From contig CADCSX010000025.1 in NCBI GenBank assembly GCA_902805475.1, forward strand, positions 1,550,001 through 1,614,000: a stretch of DNA of 64,000 nt, given 5' to 3'. Below are positions 45,983 to 57,500 of the stretch, piece by piece; position 1 is the stretch's first letter; each line of letters starts with the position of its first letter. The translations under genes and the position numbers were made by a program. Below the pieces are notes generated by a model. The model worked only from the letters and a program-made list of their open reading frames with translations, was not told the DNA's origin and ran no database searches. This DNA is from Entonaema liquescens (Eukaryota; Ascomycota; Sordariomycetes; Xylariales; Xylariaceae).

Positions 45983-46172
45983 GTCCAAGCACCCTCGGAT
46001 GAATTGTTCCCTCTTGGTCCTACTTAGGTTATCAGACGCTAAGAGGTATGGGTTATTCGTCTATGCTGTGTGTATCAATACTTTTATATAGGTTCTATAA
46101 GTGCCGAAGCAATAGGCACACAAGTTGCAGTACAATACCTTCTCTATTACAGCGAGATGTGCCCCAAATTAC

Positions 46173-48580
46173 TCAGTGTCTTTCGAATGTCAAAATGATA
46201 CTTTCATAGTCAGAGTTTGGCCAACTCAGACTGAGACCGGTATTCATCAATGTTGAGCCTGACCAATCCTGCTCCCAGGTCCCGTTACTCACTTTATATT
46301 TCGCATTCGAGTCCAGACCCTGTAGCTTCAGCGGTGGTGGTACCGGCTTTAGGGCGGAGCGGACTTGGAAAGCAAATAACACAGCGGAGTCATGCCCGGG
46401 AGAGACGAACATGGCCGCGGGCCAGTTAGACTGATCTGGGAGTGCCAAGCGGTAAAAGTCGCCATTAATTACGATGGGGTTAACTTTCTGCTGCGTAGAT
46501 ATTAAGAGGGGGATCGTGTCCCGCTCTTCCTGGGTAAGTGTAGAAGGATCCAGTTCAAAGCCAAACGACCCGCACATGGAAGCCACAGCTGCTCGAAAAG
46601 CTAAGGGAGTAGTACGGCCTGTCTGGTGGTTCGGGACAGCGCTGACGTGACAACCCATTGCAGAAGGCGGATAGGGGTAAGATGTACCAAACTGGATATA
46701 GAGACGTTCTAAACCATCCGTATCGTCGCTCGTCCAGCTCTGAGGCCAGTAGTGAAGTAGCCCAGCGTCGAACCTGGCTCCGCCTGATGCGCATCCCTCC
46801 CACAAAACTTCTGGGTGTGCAGTTGTGAGATTGTCAATGACCCGGTATAATCCCAACATGTAAGCGTGGTTCGCAGAAGGAGACGACATCTCGTGGATGC
46901 CACGATTATTATCCCACTTAATATATTTAATAGAAGCTGAGTCAAGTATCCATTCGATAGTGGAAATGATATAATCCTGGACTTCTTGAAGGCCAAGATT
47001 TAACACGAGCTGGTCTCTTTGAAGTGTACGATTATGGTTTCCCGCGTGCATGCACCAGTCAGGATGCTGTCTATACAGATCGGAATCTGGATTGACCATT
47101 TCTGGTTCGACCCATAGCCCAAACTTTACATGCTCGGAGGTGTTCTGGACAGTGATACTATCCACCTGTTCGACGTAGGGCCCGAGGCCGTCGGGGAATT
47201 TGGCTGGGTTAGGAGTCCAGTCACCTAAGCCGAGACTATCATTATTTCGGGGATAGTCAGTACCGAACCACCCATCATCGTTAACAAACAGGCTACAGCC
47301 AAGCCCTGCGGCATCTTCGGCTAATTTTACCATTGAAGATTGGTTAAAATCGAAACCAAGTCCTTCCCAAGAGTTCAGCAGGGGTGGGCGGGTCTCGAAT
47401 GTGTAGTTTGACCGAGATAAATGGTTCCTATAAAGTGAATGAAAAGAGCGAGACATGCCTCCCAAGCCCTTTTCCGAATAGACAGATACCACCTCTGGGG
47501 AAGTAAATGTCTCTCCTGGTGCTACAGGCCACGAGAGGTGCAGAGGGTTCAGGCCAAGTAGTACCCTGACCCAGCCTGTCGACCAGCGTTCGACGTTTGC
47601 AGAAAATGAGCCTGTATACACCAATGAATAGCCAGTAGCCGGTCCGAGAGACTCTGTAGTACTCGGCGAGGTTAGGGCGATAAATGGATTATGGAAGTGA
47701 GATGAGTAGCCTGCAGAGGAGCGGAAGCTGGCAGGAATGTTAGACGTTTTCGAATTATCGGGCCAAGACCCCAAATATTGATAAATGCAAACAAAATGGC
47801 AAACGACAAAATGAATTCAGCATACCCTTGCTCTCCGTACGTAACTGGCCGCCTGTTGATGCGAGCCTCCGCCGCCCAGTCGCCGTAGAAATCAATCATC
47901 TCTAATTCCTCATTCGGTGTATCTATACTCCAGCTACTAGCTCGAAGCACCGTCACATCCCGACTTCCATTATTCGTGATTCTAAAGCTTCGGGTAACAG
48001 CATTATACTTGGGAAAGATAGAGTAGTACAGGTCCGCAGAAATGTCCGAGTAGTTGTCGTATAAGTGTACAATGAGTGTCGATACATCTCCTTCATCGCC
48101 ATACGTGGCCGGTAAGCCGGGGAGAGGCGGTTTCCCTGGAATAACGTTATACCCCGTATATGAGAACGCTGAGACGGTGTTTCCGTCAGAATATTGAATA
48201 TGAATAGCCGGTACGCGGAAATCGCCTCGGCCAAGATCGGGAAACTCGCGTCGGCGGTACGTGTACGGAGTACCCCATCCAGATACCACACCATTGAAGT
48301 CAGGGACCGTCTCGGCTGCATAGGCCCCCCAATGATCGTGAACCAAGTCCAATGTCAGCGGATCAACGTGGAATTGATACGAGACATTGGAAGACGATAG
48401 AGAAAATGAACGACCATCGTCATCGACAGAGATCCCTAAATACCTGTTAGTGGGCTATTACAGCACCTCAATTTAAACAGTGGCAAATCAGTCCTTACAA
48501 TTCACGCTGTCTTGACACAGCGCCAGCAAAGGGAATAGTGACCCTACCACGTTCGTGGCCAAGGGGATCTTAATTCTCAT
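46173..48580 (-). CDS. aglC: secreted alpha-galactosidase C, GH36
   Basis: Three exons: 48499-48580, 47826-48435, 46173-47727 (introns 63 and 98 bases; phases 1 and 2), 748 residues, near the length of Aspergillus AglC. The N-terminus (MRIKIPLATNVVGSLFPLLAL) is a likely signal peptide. A GH36 N-terminal beta-domain follows (LVHDHWGAYAAE, RREFPDLGRGDFRVPAIHI). The barrel has P-P-L-L-N-S-W-E-G, F-V-N-D-D-G-W-F-G, the nucleophile Asp in Y-I-K-W-D-N-N-R (about residue 503) and the acid/base motif W-T-S-D-D-T-D near 562-568. It hydrolyses alpha-1,6-galactosides such as raffinose, stachyose and galactomannan side chains outside the cell. Many N-glycosylation sequons. Intact, unlike its convergent neighbour the amidase. 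Confidence 0.95.
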
Positions 48581-50726
48581 TCTGTCTGGCTTCCTTGCCA
48601 AAGAAGTAGGGGGATGAATTGCATCGACTTGGATCCCGTCCGGTTACGCACAAGTATTTATTATTTATCTCCTAGATCCTTCGGGAGGAACCCATCCATT
48701 CCAAATCCGTGTTTCCGTGCCGGTAGATGCGTCAGCTGCAGCCAAAGATTATTATCCTTGTCGAGCCTGTTCAGCTCGGCTCCGATATATCTGACATGAA
48801 GAGCAGCTCGCTACTATATTAAGAAGTGAAGTCTTGAAAGTAGATACATTATCATGAGTAATAATTACACTAGTATACAGAATATCCACTTTAAATCTTG
48901 AAAGTGCATCTCGAAGGATGTGGAGGTAAAAGGGCGCTCTTACGCGGAGCTTGGTGTCGTAGTATTTGCGCGGCATTAGCTCTTCCAAGCTACTCCGCAT
49001 AAGCACGATTTATCTTAGCCGTGACATCGTCCTGAGGAGTTTGAAGAGGAGACATGCGGGGAAAAGATTGATAATTCATGAATTACGAATCGCTCCTTAC
49101 ATTCTTATCCCTTGCGTAAAGCACGAAATAATCTGATACTACCTCTCATCTTGTAGCATGCAGTAAACAGTAAGAGTACTTAATTCGTTGGCATCATATT
49201 GCCTTGAGGCTTCCATATATTGACTTCATTTTTGAATACGCGTTGTCGAAACGGCCTATTTCTACGTAGAAAGAATATCTAACGTCGAACGCTCGATAGT
49301 ATACTAGAGGATGGACCTGTTTTATTCATGGCTCTTTGTTGAGAAATAGCAGTGCGGTCACCTACATGCAGGGATTCACACAAAGGTTGTACCACTCATC
49401 AAAACATGCTAAATCCTCTGACGGGCCAGGGACGATGACATAATTTCCATTCTCAGTAATTAAGACGCCGGACTACGGCTCCGTATGATCATTAAATACG
49501 GCGCCGATGAGTTCTCCGTACTACGGGTCTTTCGTCAGTCCAACGGCGGCACAGTGAATCCCCACAAACCCTCCCCCGGCTCTCACATAGCTCTACGATT
49601 GCTCTTCACTGATAGGGCACCGCCAACTTGCCAAGGATGGGACCGTTGCGTACCAGGATGGGTTTCGGGCATTAACGAGAGATGGATCTTCAGAAGAATT
49701 CATGGCAAACGCATTGGATGCGACGCCAAGCCGTCTGAAACCCTGCATCCCTCGCGGGAATTGATCCATGTCGATACACAGCCGTCTTACTAAAGAGAAA
49801 CATAGCCGGCTTTGTTAAGCATCATCAGAGGAAACATAAGGAGGTAAACTCAGGTATATTAAGAATAAAAAAAAAATTAAAAAAAAAAATAAGAAATAAA
49901 AATAAGAAAAGGGGAGATTACATATTGGGTAGACTCGGGCGAGAGCCCGCAGCTAAGGCCATCTTGTCCTGGCGCGAGAATGTTAACAAGGGTTAGGGGA
50001 GTATGTAGCTACCTCGCAAGGAGCTAAGCTTTATCAGTGCTGTGACTCGTGTTAATCCTTGTCCTTGAACTGAGTCTTGTTGTGAATAGATACGCTGAAG
50101 ATAATAAAGATGAAAGGCCCAGAGGTAGCTATCTAATTTTAGGCAATTCATATTTCCCATTGTTTTTCGCGCACCTGCTATCTCACCCTTCCATCCCCTA
50201 TGTAGACTCTTTACTTAGGGGTGGCTCTACGTGAAGATATGTAATAAGATCGGCCGGGGCGACATGGTTGAATATGGGCCCGGATTTGCGGGAACCCCGC
50301 TCGCGTTTCGAACAAGCACATCGATGAAACGATTGATAAATAGTTCTAGAAAGCTCAGAGAGGCTCGAGTACTACAATAGGTTGGGAGTCGATATCTACC
50401 TACCTACGCAGTAAATTTGTATGTTCAACAAGAACCTGAGATGTGAGAGCAGTGTTTGTGTGATAAAAGGCAACGGGTCAGTACATAGTAGAGACGATCT
50501 CCTTCTTGTAGCTATTAACAAACACCACTATCTGGCCGCATGAGTCATTACGCAATATCTCAGAGTTGTCCTTTTGTAAGACATCAGTTGTTCTAATGTA
50601 CCTAAACTATAAAACCATATGATCCCGCTGCTCTTACGTCGCAGGTCTCTCCAGTTTTTGAATTATCTTAACGGGTACCTACTTGATTCTCGGTGCGTAC
50701 CTAAGTCAGGTATCGTATATCCAACC
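48581..50726. other. intergenic, no supportable gene
   Basis: 2.1 kb between AglC (-) and the orphan at 50727 (+). It includes an A/T tract at 49868-49912 and TAGGTA-like motifs near 50395-50410. A frame at 49485-49793 is GC-richer than its surroundings but has no recognisable content. Confidence 0.4.
49868..49912. repeat. A-rich low-complexity tract
   Basis: About 45 bases of A with scattered T and G. Non-coding. Confidence 0.6.
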
Positions 50727-51467
50727 ATGACAGGGCAAGGTAAACCTACATCTGTATCATCTATGCCTACAGAGAGCAATGCACAACCAACAGGCACAAG
50801 TAGTTCATCATCCGAACCAGATGTGTCTGCACTAGACAACTCTTGCAACGAAGAAAACGACGAGATACTAGATCCGCAACACCCCGATGACGAAGAGTAT
50901 AGATACGGCTCCCATAAATTCCAGTTTTCGCAGTTGGATAAATTGATTGAAACTCATACTGCCGCATCCGCAGCTGCGATTAGACCCGCTAAGCCGTACA
51001 ACAACTGTCATTCGCGTGAGCTGCACAACAAACACCAGAGAGCTATCTGGCAGCACATACTAAGCGAAGCGGAAGCCGCTGAAAATATACCCAGAGCGCT
51101 GTTCTCGCCTCCGCGGACTTACATTGAAGTGAGGGTAACAGAATGGCCTACATCAAGTCATTACTGCTGTCCATGTGACATTGACGAGACAGAATGCGAA
51201 GTCATTAAGATCCGAGCGCCAAAGGATTCAGGAGAAGGTATAACGAAAGATATATTTATTCAACAAGTCAGTGAGGCTATGTACGGCCGAACTGCCCGAG
51301 CAGACGAAAACAACGAGGGCGTGAAATATAGGATAGGTGATGAAGATGATAGGCCAGTTATCGAACGATTGGATTATATGATGCAGAGAGGAGATGCCGA
51401 TGATGAAGTTAATATTATGGGACATATATTTGCGTTGACGAAGGGTGTTTCGGTAAAGTCGCAGTAA
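50727..51467 (+). CDS. protein of unknown function with Cys-containing core
   Basis: A 246-residue frame from the ATG at 50727 (MTGQGKPTSV). An upstream in-frame ATG at 50619 would add 36 residues encoded by TAGGTA-type DNA, so the shorter start is preferred. The first 70 residues are Ser/Glu/Asp-rich and probably disordered. The C-terminal part has regular helices (FSQLDKLIETHTAASAAAI, HQRAIWQHILSEAEAAENI) and a short Y-C-C-P-C-D-I-D-E-T-E-C cluster that could bind a metal or form disulphides. No family recognised, no signal peptide. Codon use looks like a true gene. Confidence 0.5.
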   Translation: MTGQGKPTSVSSMPTESNAQPTGTSSSSSEPDVSALDNSCNEENDEILDPQHPDDEEYRYGSHKFQFSQLDKLIETHTAASAAAIRPAKPYNNCHSRELHNKHQRAIWQHILSEAEAAENIPRALFSPPRTYIEVRVTEWPTSSHYCCPCDIDETECEVIKIRAPKDSGEGITKDIFIQQVSEAMYGRTARADENNEGVKYRIGDEDDRPVIERLDYMMQRGDADDEVNIMGHIFALTKGVSVKSQ

Positions 51468-51485
51468 GAAGACATCCATTGGTAT

Positions 51486-51530
51486 AAAAAATAAAAAAAT
51501 AAAAAAATAAAAAAATAAAATTAAAATAAA
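51486..51530. repeat. AAAAAAT tandem repeat
   Basis: About five units of A6-7T/A4T in tandem directly after the stop of the orphan gene; probably 3' UTR or downstream sequence. Confidence 0.65.
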
Positions 51531-52285
51531 GAACCGTAGTTCAAGGGGGGAATAACTAGGGCATGAGAAACACACGTCTTTTACCTTGTAAATACCTAGG
51601 TATGTATGGCCAGTCAGTCTCCCATATACGCATGGACATACGATTAGGGGGTAATGGTTAGTAGCTAACAGCTTCATAGATTAGGGTACCTACACGAGAA
51701 TTCTTGAAAATCTTCTACTGCCCCGCTCATCGGCGCATGGATGGGATGAGTGTTAGACTGTTAGTTTATGAGAGAGATGAGACGACTAGCAAGTGTCAAC
51801 AATATAATACTTAGACTTAGACTCTACTAAGTGTTAAAACCTCTGTATTTACATCGTATAGAAACTGACCGCGTCATATAACGTTTTAGCAATCCGGGTC
51901 ATACTACCTAAATAGTTATTTATTCTCATTAAACATGAATATTTTATCTCCGAATATGTGGGGAGAAGTTGGCCGCAGTCGATCTCTCCCCACTTAACAA
52001 CCCAAGATGTGACGAATGAAGACTTAAGAAAGACTCAACGCATGGTTGAAGCTTTTTAGAGACTCAAGGGGGTTTTGTATTTCGGTTTCCTCAAACTCCG
52101 AAAGACAAAGCACTCGATTAGAAGCCGTCGTTTTAGTTGTCATTTTAGTTGGATGGGATCGTTTAAGGGAACTCAACCCGACTTCTCGACGTTTCAAGGG
52201 GTCGAACAAGGGCAAGGGGGGGACCGGGACCAGGACCAGGGGCGACGCCACCCCACCCACACGCAACGGCAGTGGAACGACCTCC

Positions 52286-52345
52286 TGTTTAGATTGTTTA
52301 GATTGTTTATATTGTTCAGATGGTTCAGATGGTTCAGATGCTTGT
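52286..52345. repeat. TTTAGATTG / TTCAGATGG 9-base tandem repeat
   Basis: Two blocks of a 9-base unit (TTTAGATTG three times, then TTCAGATGG three times) follow one another. Because 9 is a multiple of 3, several frames stay open on both strands. Confidence 0.7.
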
Positions 52346-52612
52346 TTGGACAATGTGGATGATGTGCTACTAGGTAGAGATCCGTATAAGATGAGACGCC
52401 GCTGAAAAAGGCGACTTTCTTGTTCTGATCTACGACTTTCCTGTTCATCTCCCGTTCATCTTCGTGTGATCAGCCGGCCTGTTTCTATTCTTTGGGTAAT
52501 TATTTTCTTACAGTAACTTCAGTAACTCCTATTTCTCATTCAATTATACACATTCAATTATACATTATACCATTTATATTATTCTTTCGTCTTCTCAGTT
52601 CTGTGAACCATC

Positions 52613-53799
52613 ATGTTTTCCCTTAAGCAGATTCTTACCAGTTCGGCCATTCTGGCAGTGGCTCACGGTCAAGGTGTGATCATCAAAGCTCAGGGAGCAA
52701 GAGGATCACCGGCGAGCTTCGGCCTACAAGGTATGTTTTTTAGTCGTGTATGTTCTTACCTGTATGTTCACTAACACGCAATCTAGTCAATGCTGATGAC
52801 AGTTCCGACGCCAACTTCATATCGCAAACCGAGATCGTCACGAATGTCGTAAACCAGTGTGGAAGGACTTTGCAAGCCGGAAATATCGATGTGGGCGCCA
52901 CTACCGAGGATGCTCTAGCAGCAGACCAAGTCACCAAGGTGACAAAGGGCAGCAAGGTGAACGTCACGATTCGCCAAGTTGATGAGACCGGTGCCGGTCC
53001 GTATACGTGCGATATGGACCTGACGGGCAACACGGCCGGAGCCACGGGTCAGATCAATGTTACCACGACCGAAAGCAGGGCCAACAGAAACGGAGAGATC
53101 ACCCTTCAAGTAACCATGCCGGATGACTTGGCGTGCATCGGATGTGAGTTTATGCCGAGCCCATACCAATCCTAACTAGATGATTAACAAGTCGTTCTCT
53201 TAGCTTCAACTGGTGACGTTTGCACTGTACGTTGCCGTAATGCAAACGAATTTGGCGGATGTTTCGCCGTGCAGCAAACAGACACTACGCCCGCCGAAAA
53301 CACGCCTCAGAACATTGAGGCTTTCCAATCGTTGAAGAGCATCAACGACCAGATCCAGCAAAATATTGCTGATCTTCCGGCAGCTGTCAAGGCGCTCTCG
53401 GAATCCGGAGACAGTGATGCAGAGATTGGCACCGCCATCGTAGACGGAATCCAGGCTGCGGACCCGGCGACTGACGGGCTTGCACAGGACGAAGCTGATA
53501 ACGGCAATGCTGGTAACAACGGTAACAATGGTAACAATGGCAATGCGAATACGGGCAACGGCAATAACAACAACGGCAACGGCCGGAACGGCAATGGTAA
53601 CAACAGGAATGGCAATGGAAACAACCGGAACGGTAACGGCAACGGCAACGGTAATAACCGAAACGGAAATGCTAATGGCAATGCCAATGGTAACAACAAT
53701 GCCAACGGTAACGGTAACAACTTCAACTTCGGACAAGGTGGCCGCAACAGATTCAACAACAACAAGCAGCGACGATCAATGATGCGCCGTCGCAGATGA
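52613..53799 (+). CDS. GEgh16/MAS3-type secreted protein with Asn/Gly-rich tail
   Basis: Three exons: 52613-52730, 52787-53143, 53204-53799 (phase 1 both), 356 residues. A signal peptide (MFSLKQILTSSAILAVAHG/Q) is followed by VIIKAQGARGSPASFGLQ. Six or more conserved Cys include G-A-G-P-Y-T-C-D and A-C-I-G-S-S-T-G-D-V-C-T-V-R-C-R-N, and F-G-G-C-F-A-V-Q-Q-T follows. This is the gEgh16 family (Magnaporthe GAS1/GAS2-like, appressorium-associated in some plant pathogens, but present in saprobes and insect pathogens too). From about residue 260 the protein is an Asn-Gly repeat, ending in a basic RRSMMRRRR tail unusual for the family. Extracellular or cell-wall location inferred. Confidence 0.85.
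53505..53735 (+). repeat. coding GGYAAY repeat (Asn-Gly)
   Basis: A degenerate 6- and 9-base repeat of AAC/AAT and GGC/GGT codons encodes the Asn/Gly-rich tail of the GEgh16 protein and, incidentally, opens frames on the opposite strand. Confidence 0.8.
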
Positions 53800-54405
53800 G
53801 CAGAGACTCCCTTTTGGAGAGCAGAAGATAATGTGACCTACTCTGCTCAGCTCGGTGCGTGATATCGCCGTGGTTTGGAATATATAGGACGACCAATGAA
53901 TAATGTACATTGATTGAGAAGAAAATAATCCCACTTGTGTAAATAGCAACTATCCATAGACTAAATGCTCCCGGGTGAGCTTGTTGTGTCTGTTCGATTG
54001 GCTTTTGGTATTATTGTCCAGGGATTGGATAAGAGATATGTCTTCGGTAGCTCGCGGGTCCAACGTCTTCGGAACAAGACGTAGAAGATGGCAAAAGTAT
54101 ACAATGCCAAAAATCACACACAAATCATGTGTGTTTAAGTCCGTCCCCATCTTATCTTGTCTTGTCGTTTAAGCCATCGAAAGGTGCAGAGTGTGTTGGC
54201 AAGTTCCAAAGGCGTTAGCCTGTGCTCTAGGATGCATCAACAGGTCCCTATATCCCAGACACGAACCGCCCGAACACGGTGAAACTAGATCATGATTGGA
54301 CAGTGCCCATGAACACATTAGACCTCTTCAAAAGATTCCTGTTCAAGTCTCCGCTTCCCTAAGCACCGAAATAAACGGTTACCCTAAGCCTCTTGAACTA
54401 CGAAG
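53800..54405. other. intergenic
   Basis: Between the GEgh16 stop and the acyltransferase start, same strand. No gene recognised; a small frame near 53950-54172 on both strands has no support. Confidence 0.4.
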
Positions 54406-55761
54406 ATGCTTGAACGCTTCATAAACCCATTCTATCCCCCCATCGAGGAGCGCTGGCCGCTACCAGCCTTATATACTCCTGGAGCCCTCATGGTTTTAGT
54501 TTTCGGGTACGCAATTGGACCCGGCCCGATCTGTACGACCGCCATCAGCTCGCTACTAGTCCTTTTTGCTCTCCAGAGGCCATGCTACACCATTGGTAAC
54601 CCAGCGCAAGACTACGGTCTTTCCGGGTGGTTTATCGTCTTCTTGATATTGTACCTGGATTTTAGCATCACGAACCCACGCTGGGTAGGACAAGCAGACG
54701 AGTCCTCACCAAAAAAGAACAACAACGGTATCTCATGGTATGACCTTAAGACGTGGCCGGAGCGCATCTCATGGGCGCTCCGCCTAGCCACGACTTTACG
54801 TGGGATTGGCTGGGACTGGCAGGTCAAAGGCGTGCCCACATCTTCGAAATTCGATGAGCCGCGTTTGCAATTTGTTGGGAAGAGATTGTTAGATCTCTGT
54901 AGGTGTATGATGGTGAAGTTGATTGTTCTTTATGGCATTGGGCTCTGTGAGACGGTTCGGCATGGAATTCCATCATCGTCTCCATATACTCATTGGTTTC
55001 TCAATATTGTTGAAAATTGGTGTGGTGCCATATGGTCATGGAATTCAGTCGGTATTGGCTACGCAGTCATATCCGTTATTGCCGTCTCCCTGGGTGTCTC
55101 TCAGCCTTGGGAATGGCCGCCAATGTTGAATTCTGTAACGATGGCTTCGAATGTGAGACGAACATGGAGGTAGGTGCTCGACCAAGTATGTGTGAATCTA
55201 TAATAATGAGTGCTGATACTAGGCCAAAATAGTACTGCGTATCATCAAATCTTACGCAGGGTGAGTTGACAATTGGAGGAGTGCATTCTGTACATCCAGG
55301 TCGAGTAGCTGACATTGATTTCCTCGTAGACTGTAAAACAACCTGGTATCCAGCTCTCACGATTCTTGGGCTTCAAGAAAGGGTCTATCCCTTCTCGCTA
55401 TATTCAGCTTTATCTCGCATTCTACATAAGCTTTTCCATTCACTGGTGGCAGCAATATGTGATTACACGCGGGGGTAAAGGAGAGTTCGCCTTCTTTATG
55501 ACGCAACCCGTAGTTATTACTGTCGAGGATTTAGTTCAATGGCTCTGGGGAAATGCCATCAGTCCTAAATTTATTAGGAATGACCTTCGCTGGTTCGAAC
55601 TCGGTATCGGGTACATATGGACATTCGTCGCTTTCACTCTTACTTTAACACCTTTTGTAAGGGGGATGATAGCAACGGGGATTATAGGAAGTAGCCCGGA
55701 AGAGGCCATAGCGATAGCACTTGGGCAGCAACATGGTGCTAAATACTTACCTACAGCCTAA
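54406..55761 (+). CDS. wax synthase-like membrane O-acyltransferase
   Basis: Three exons: 54406-55169, 55233-55260 (a 28-base micro-exon) and 55330-55761, phases 2 and 0, 407 residues. Hydrophobic segments are spread along the chain (LYTPGALMVLVFGYAIG, WFIVFLILYLDFSI, MVKLIVLYGIGL, VGIGYAVISVIAVSLGV, LYLAFYISFSIHWW, IGYIWTFVAFTLTLTPF). R-G-I-G-W-D-W-Q-V-K-G-V-P is the motif usual in fungal wax-synthase domain proteins. The likely catalytic His is in S-T-A-Y-H-Q, built across the micro-exon. Members transfer acyl groups to alcohols in the ER, some inside metabolite clusters. Neither acceptor nor donor can be told here. Confidence 0.82.
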
Positions 55762-56741
55762 CGCCGGGTTGACCATAAGTCACATAGACACTACCGTAGA
55801 AAGCATTAAAAAGGCGTGCTCTATATTCGTCTACTTTAAATTACCGCCGCCTATCACTAAAAAGCCTAGAGTACATCACTAGGTAGGTAATTAGTACCTA
55901 TAGTATCCTTCTGTTCTCAAATCGAAGCTCATTTATAGAAGCTGTCTTGGCTATGCTGAGAGAGATCTTCCCAAAAATTAGAAGGAATACAATCAGACCT
56001 ACAGTGAGGTACCATAATAACGTTTCAACCTCTACCTATCGCAAGTTAAACTCTGTAGATTTTAGGTCTACCTTACTCTCTTTCAAGTGCCAAATATCCC
56101 CATAGAAGTTTACATGAATATTTAGTTCGTCTGACCTCTAAGTATTACGAATGGTATAACATTAACTCCTTCTACCTAGTACGTACACTAGAGCCCATAG
56201 ACCTAACTCTAAATTAGGGGATTATTCGAAAAAAAACTGATGATGAATTCTAGCTAGCAACATTAGGAAATTATTTTTGATAAACACGGCGTCGCTCAGG
56301 GGCTGAATGTTGGTGGACCAGTGAATATCGTCGTTCAAAACATACTTCATGCAGCCCTGTACGCGCATTCAACGAGGGTAATGGATTAAGCTGAGGTCTG
56401 GGTTGTCCTATCGTCAAATCCTAGTTCCTAAACCTACTATTGTGGTCCAAAAAGGCTATTCCGCCTAGCTGATCAATTGACGGAACCTATTATATATACT
56501 AGCCCACTACGTCTGCCAAGCATCCAACGCGCAAGGGTCACGATCCTCTCATGTGAATAGAGCTTTCATGACATACAGAGATAGACGTAATGCCTAAATA
56601 TATTTTGATCTTCATTCAGTATGAAAGCTTTAAAAGAGACTTGAAGACCAACTCCCACCGCCGCTTGCTACTCAGCCGTATCTTATCCTTCATTTCGGTG
56701 CTTCCTGGTGGTATATGATTAAGTAGTCCAACCAATCAGTC
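55762..56741. other. intergenic
   Basis: AT-rich, with a TAGGTA element near 55880-55900. No gene recognised. Confidence 0.4.
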
Positions 56742-57500
56742 ATGTCGATCGCATTGCCATTGGAAATGTTGAGGAACCGAAAAAGACCTATATCAAGAGA
56801 GTTGACGATTTCGATCTTATTATTCACTACTATACTCATCCTAGTTTTATTGGTTCTTCCTAGCAGACAGGTCACAATATGGATGGAGAACATTAGGCTA
56901 CTGTTATTATCCGGATTTAGACGGTCATATACACCGGCTGAGAACCTGCTATTATTAAGCTCAGCATTCAGCTTGGTAGTATCGATATCCATAGAGACGC
57001 TTCTTCTATGTTCCTCGCAGAACACATCGAAACGGGTAAGGATATTTTACACTGACTCACAGACACTGCATAGCAATGCTGATAAAATGACAATGCAGAC
57101 AAATACATGGCTTAAATACGGACTGATGGCAACGCTTTCTTTTAATGCTATATTTGCCTTTATAGCGTTTATATACGCGTCTTCCAACGACGGTACGTTT
57201 AATAAAGAATGTACCAGTATCGATAGCATCAAAAATTTGGATACTCGTATCAAGAAGAATGGAACAGATTTGTTACAGTGGACTTGGAATAGCCGTGTTG
57301 ATACCGGTCTACATTCTGACGGAGATATTTGCGAGGGACGGGTTGCTTCCTGCTGGCTCAGCCTCTTAATCTCCCTTTTCTCTATTGTACTTATAATTTC
57401 CGCATGGCTGGATTTCCGAGAGCAGGACAGACAAAAATTCGGAGCTCCAGGAGCAAGTGATGAATCACTTAGCGAGAAGGGACTCATTCCATCCTGTTAG
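56742..57500 (+). CDS. four-TM membrane protein of unknown function
   Basis: A single exon of 252 residues. Four hydrophobic segments lie at about 20-40, 67-90, 125-147 and 203-223. The soluble loop between TM3 and TM4 (148-202) holds three Cys (157, 197, 204 or thereabouts) and looks extracellular or lumenal. The C-tail is charged (DFREQDRQKFG). Spacing resembles tetraspan proteins such as fungal SUR7/claudin-like or MARVEL-type proteins, but no diagnostic motif confirms either. Hydrophobic and charged patches alternate cleanly, supporting a true gene. Isolated between two non-coding stretches. Confidence 0.55.
   Translation: MSIALPLEMLRNRKRPISRELTISILLFTTILILVLLVLPSRQVTIWMENIRLLLLSGFRRSYTPAENLLLLSSAFSLVVSISIETLLLCSSQNTSKRVRIFYTDSQTLHSNADKMTMQTNTWLKYGLMATLSFNAIFAFIAFIYASSNDGTFNKECTSIDSIKNLDTRIKKNGTDLLQWTWNSRVDTGLHSDGDICEGRVASCWLSLLISLFSIVLIISAWLDFREQDRQKFGAPGASDESLSEKGLIPSC

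Larger units (their letters stand above)
51468..52612. other. intergenic with A-rich and 9-base tandem repeats
   Basis: Upstream region of the GEgh16 gene. It holds an A6T-type tract at 51486-51530, a TAGGTA motif near 51596 and a TTCAGATGG repeat at 52286-52345. The latter opens frames on both strands, none with a domain. Confidence 0.45.

Noticed and set aside
49485..49793. 102-codon plus frame in the AglC-orphan gap
   Set aside because: Slightly GC-rich but no family motif, TATA or splice continuity.
52024..52405. Overlapping frames on both strands of about 110 codons before the GEgh16 gene
   Set aside because: The openness is explained by the 9-base tandem repeat; no domain or conserved start.
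53206..53765. Long minus-strand frames opposite the Asn/Gly tail of the GEgh16 gene
   Set aside because: They are shadows of the 3-base-periodic repeat and give Val/Ile- or Leu/Pro-only protein with no start context.
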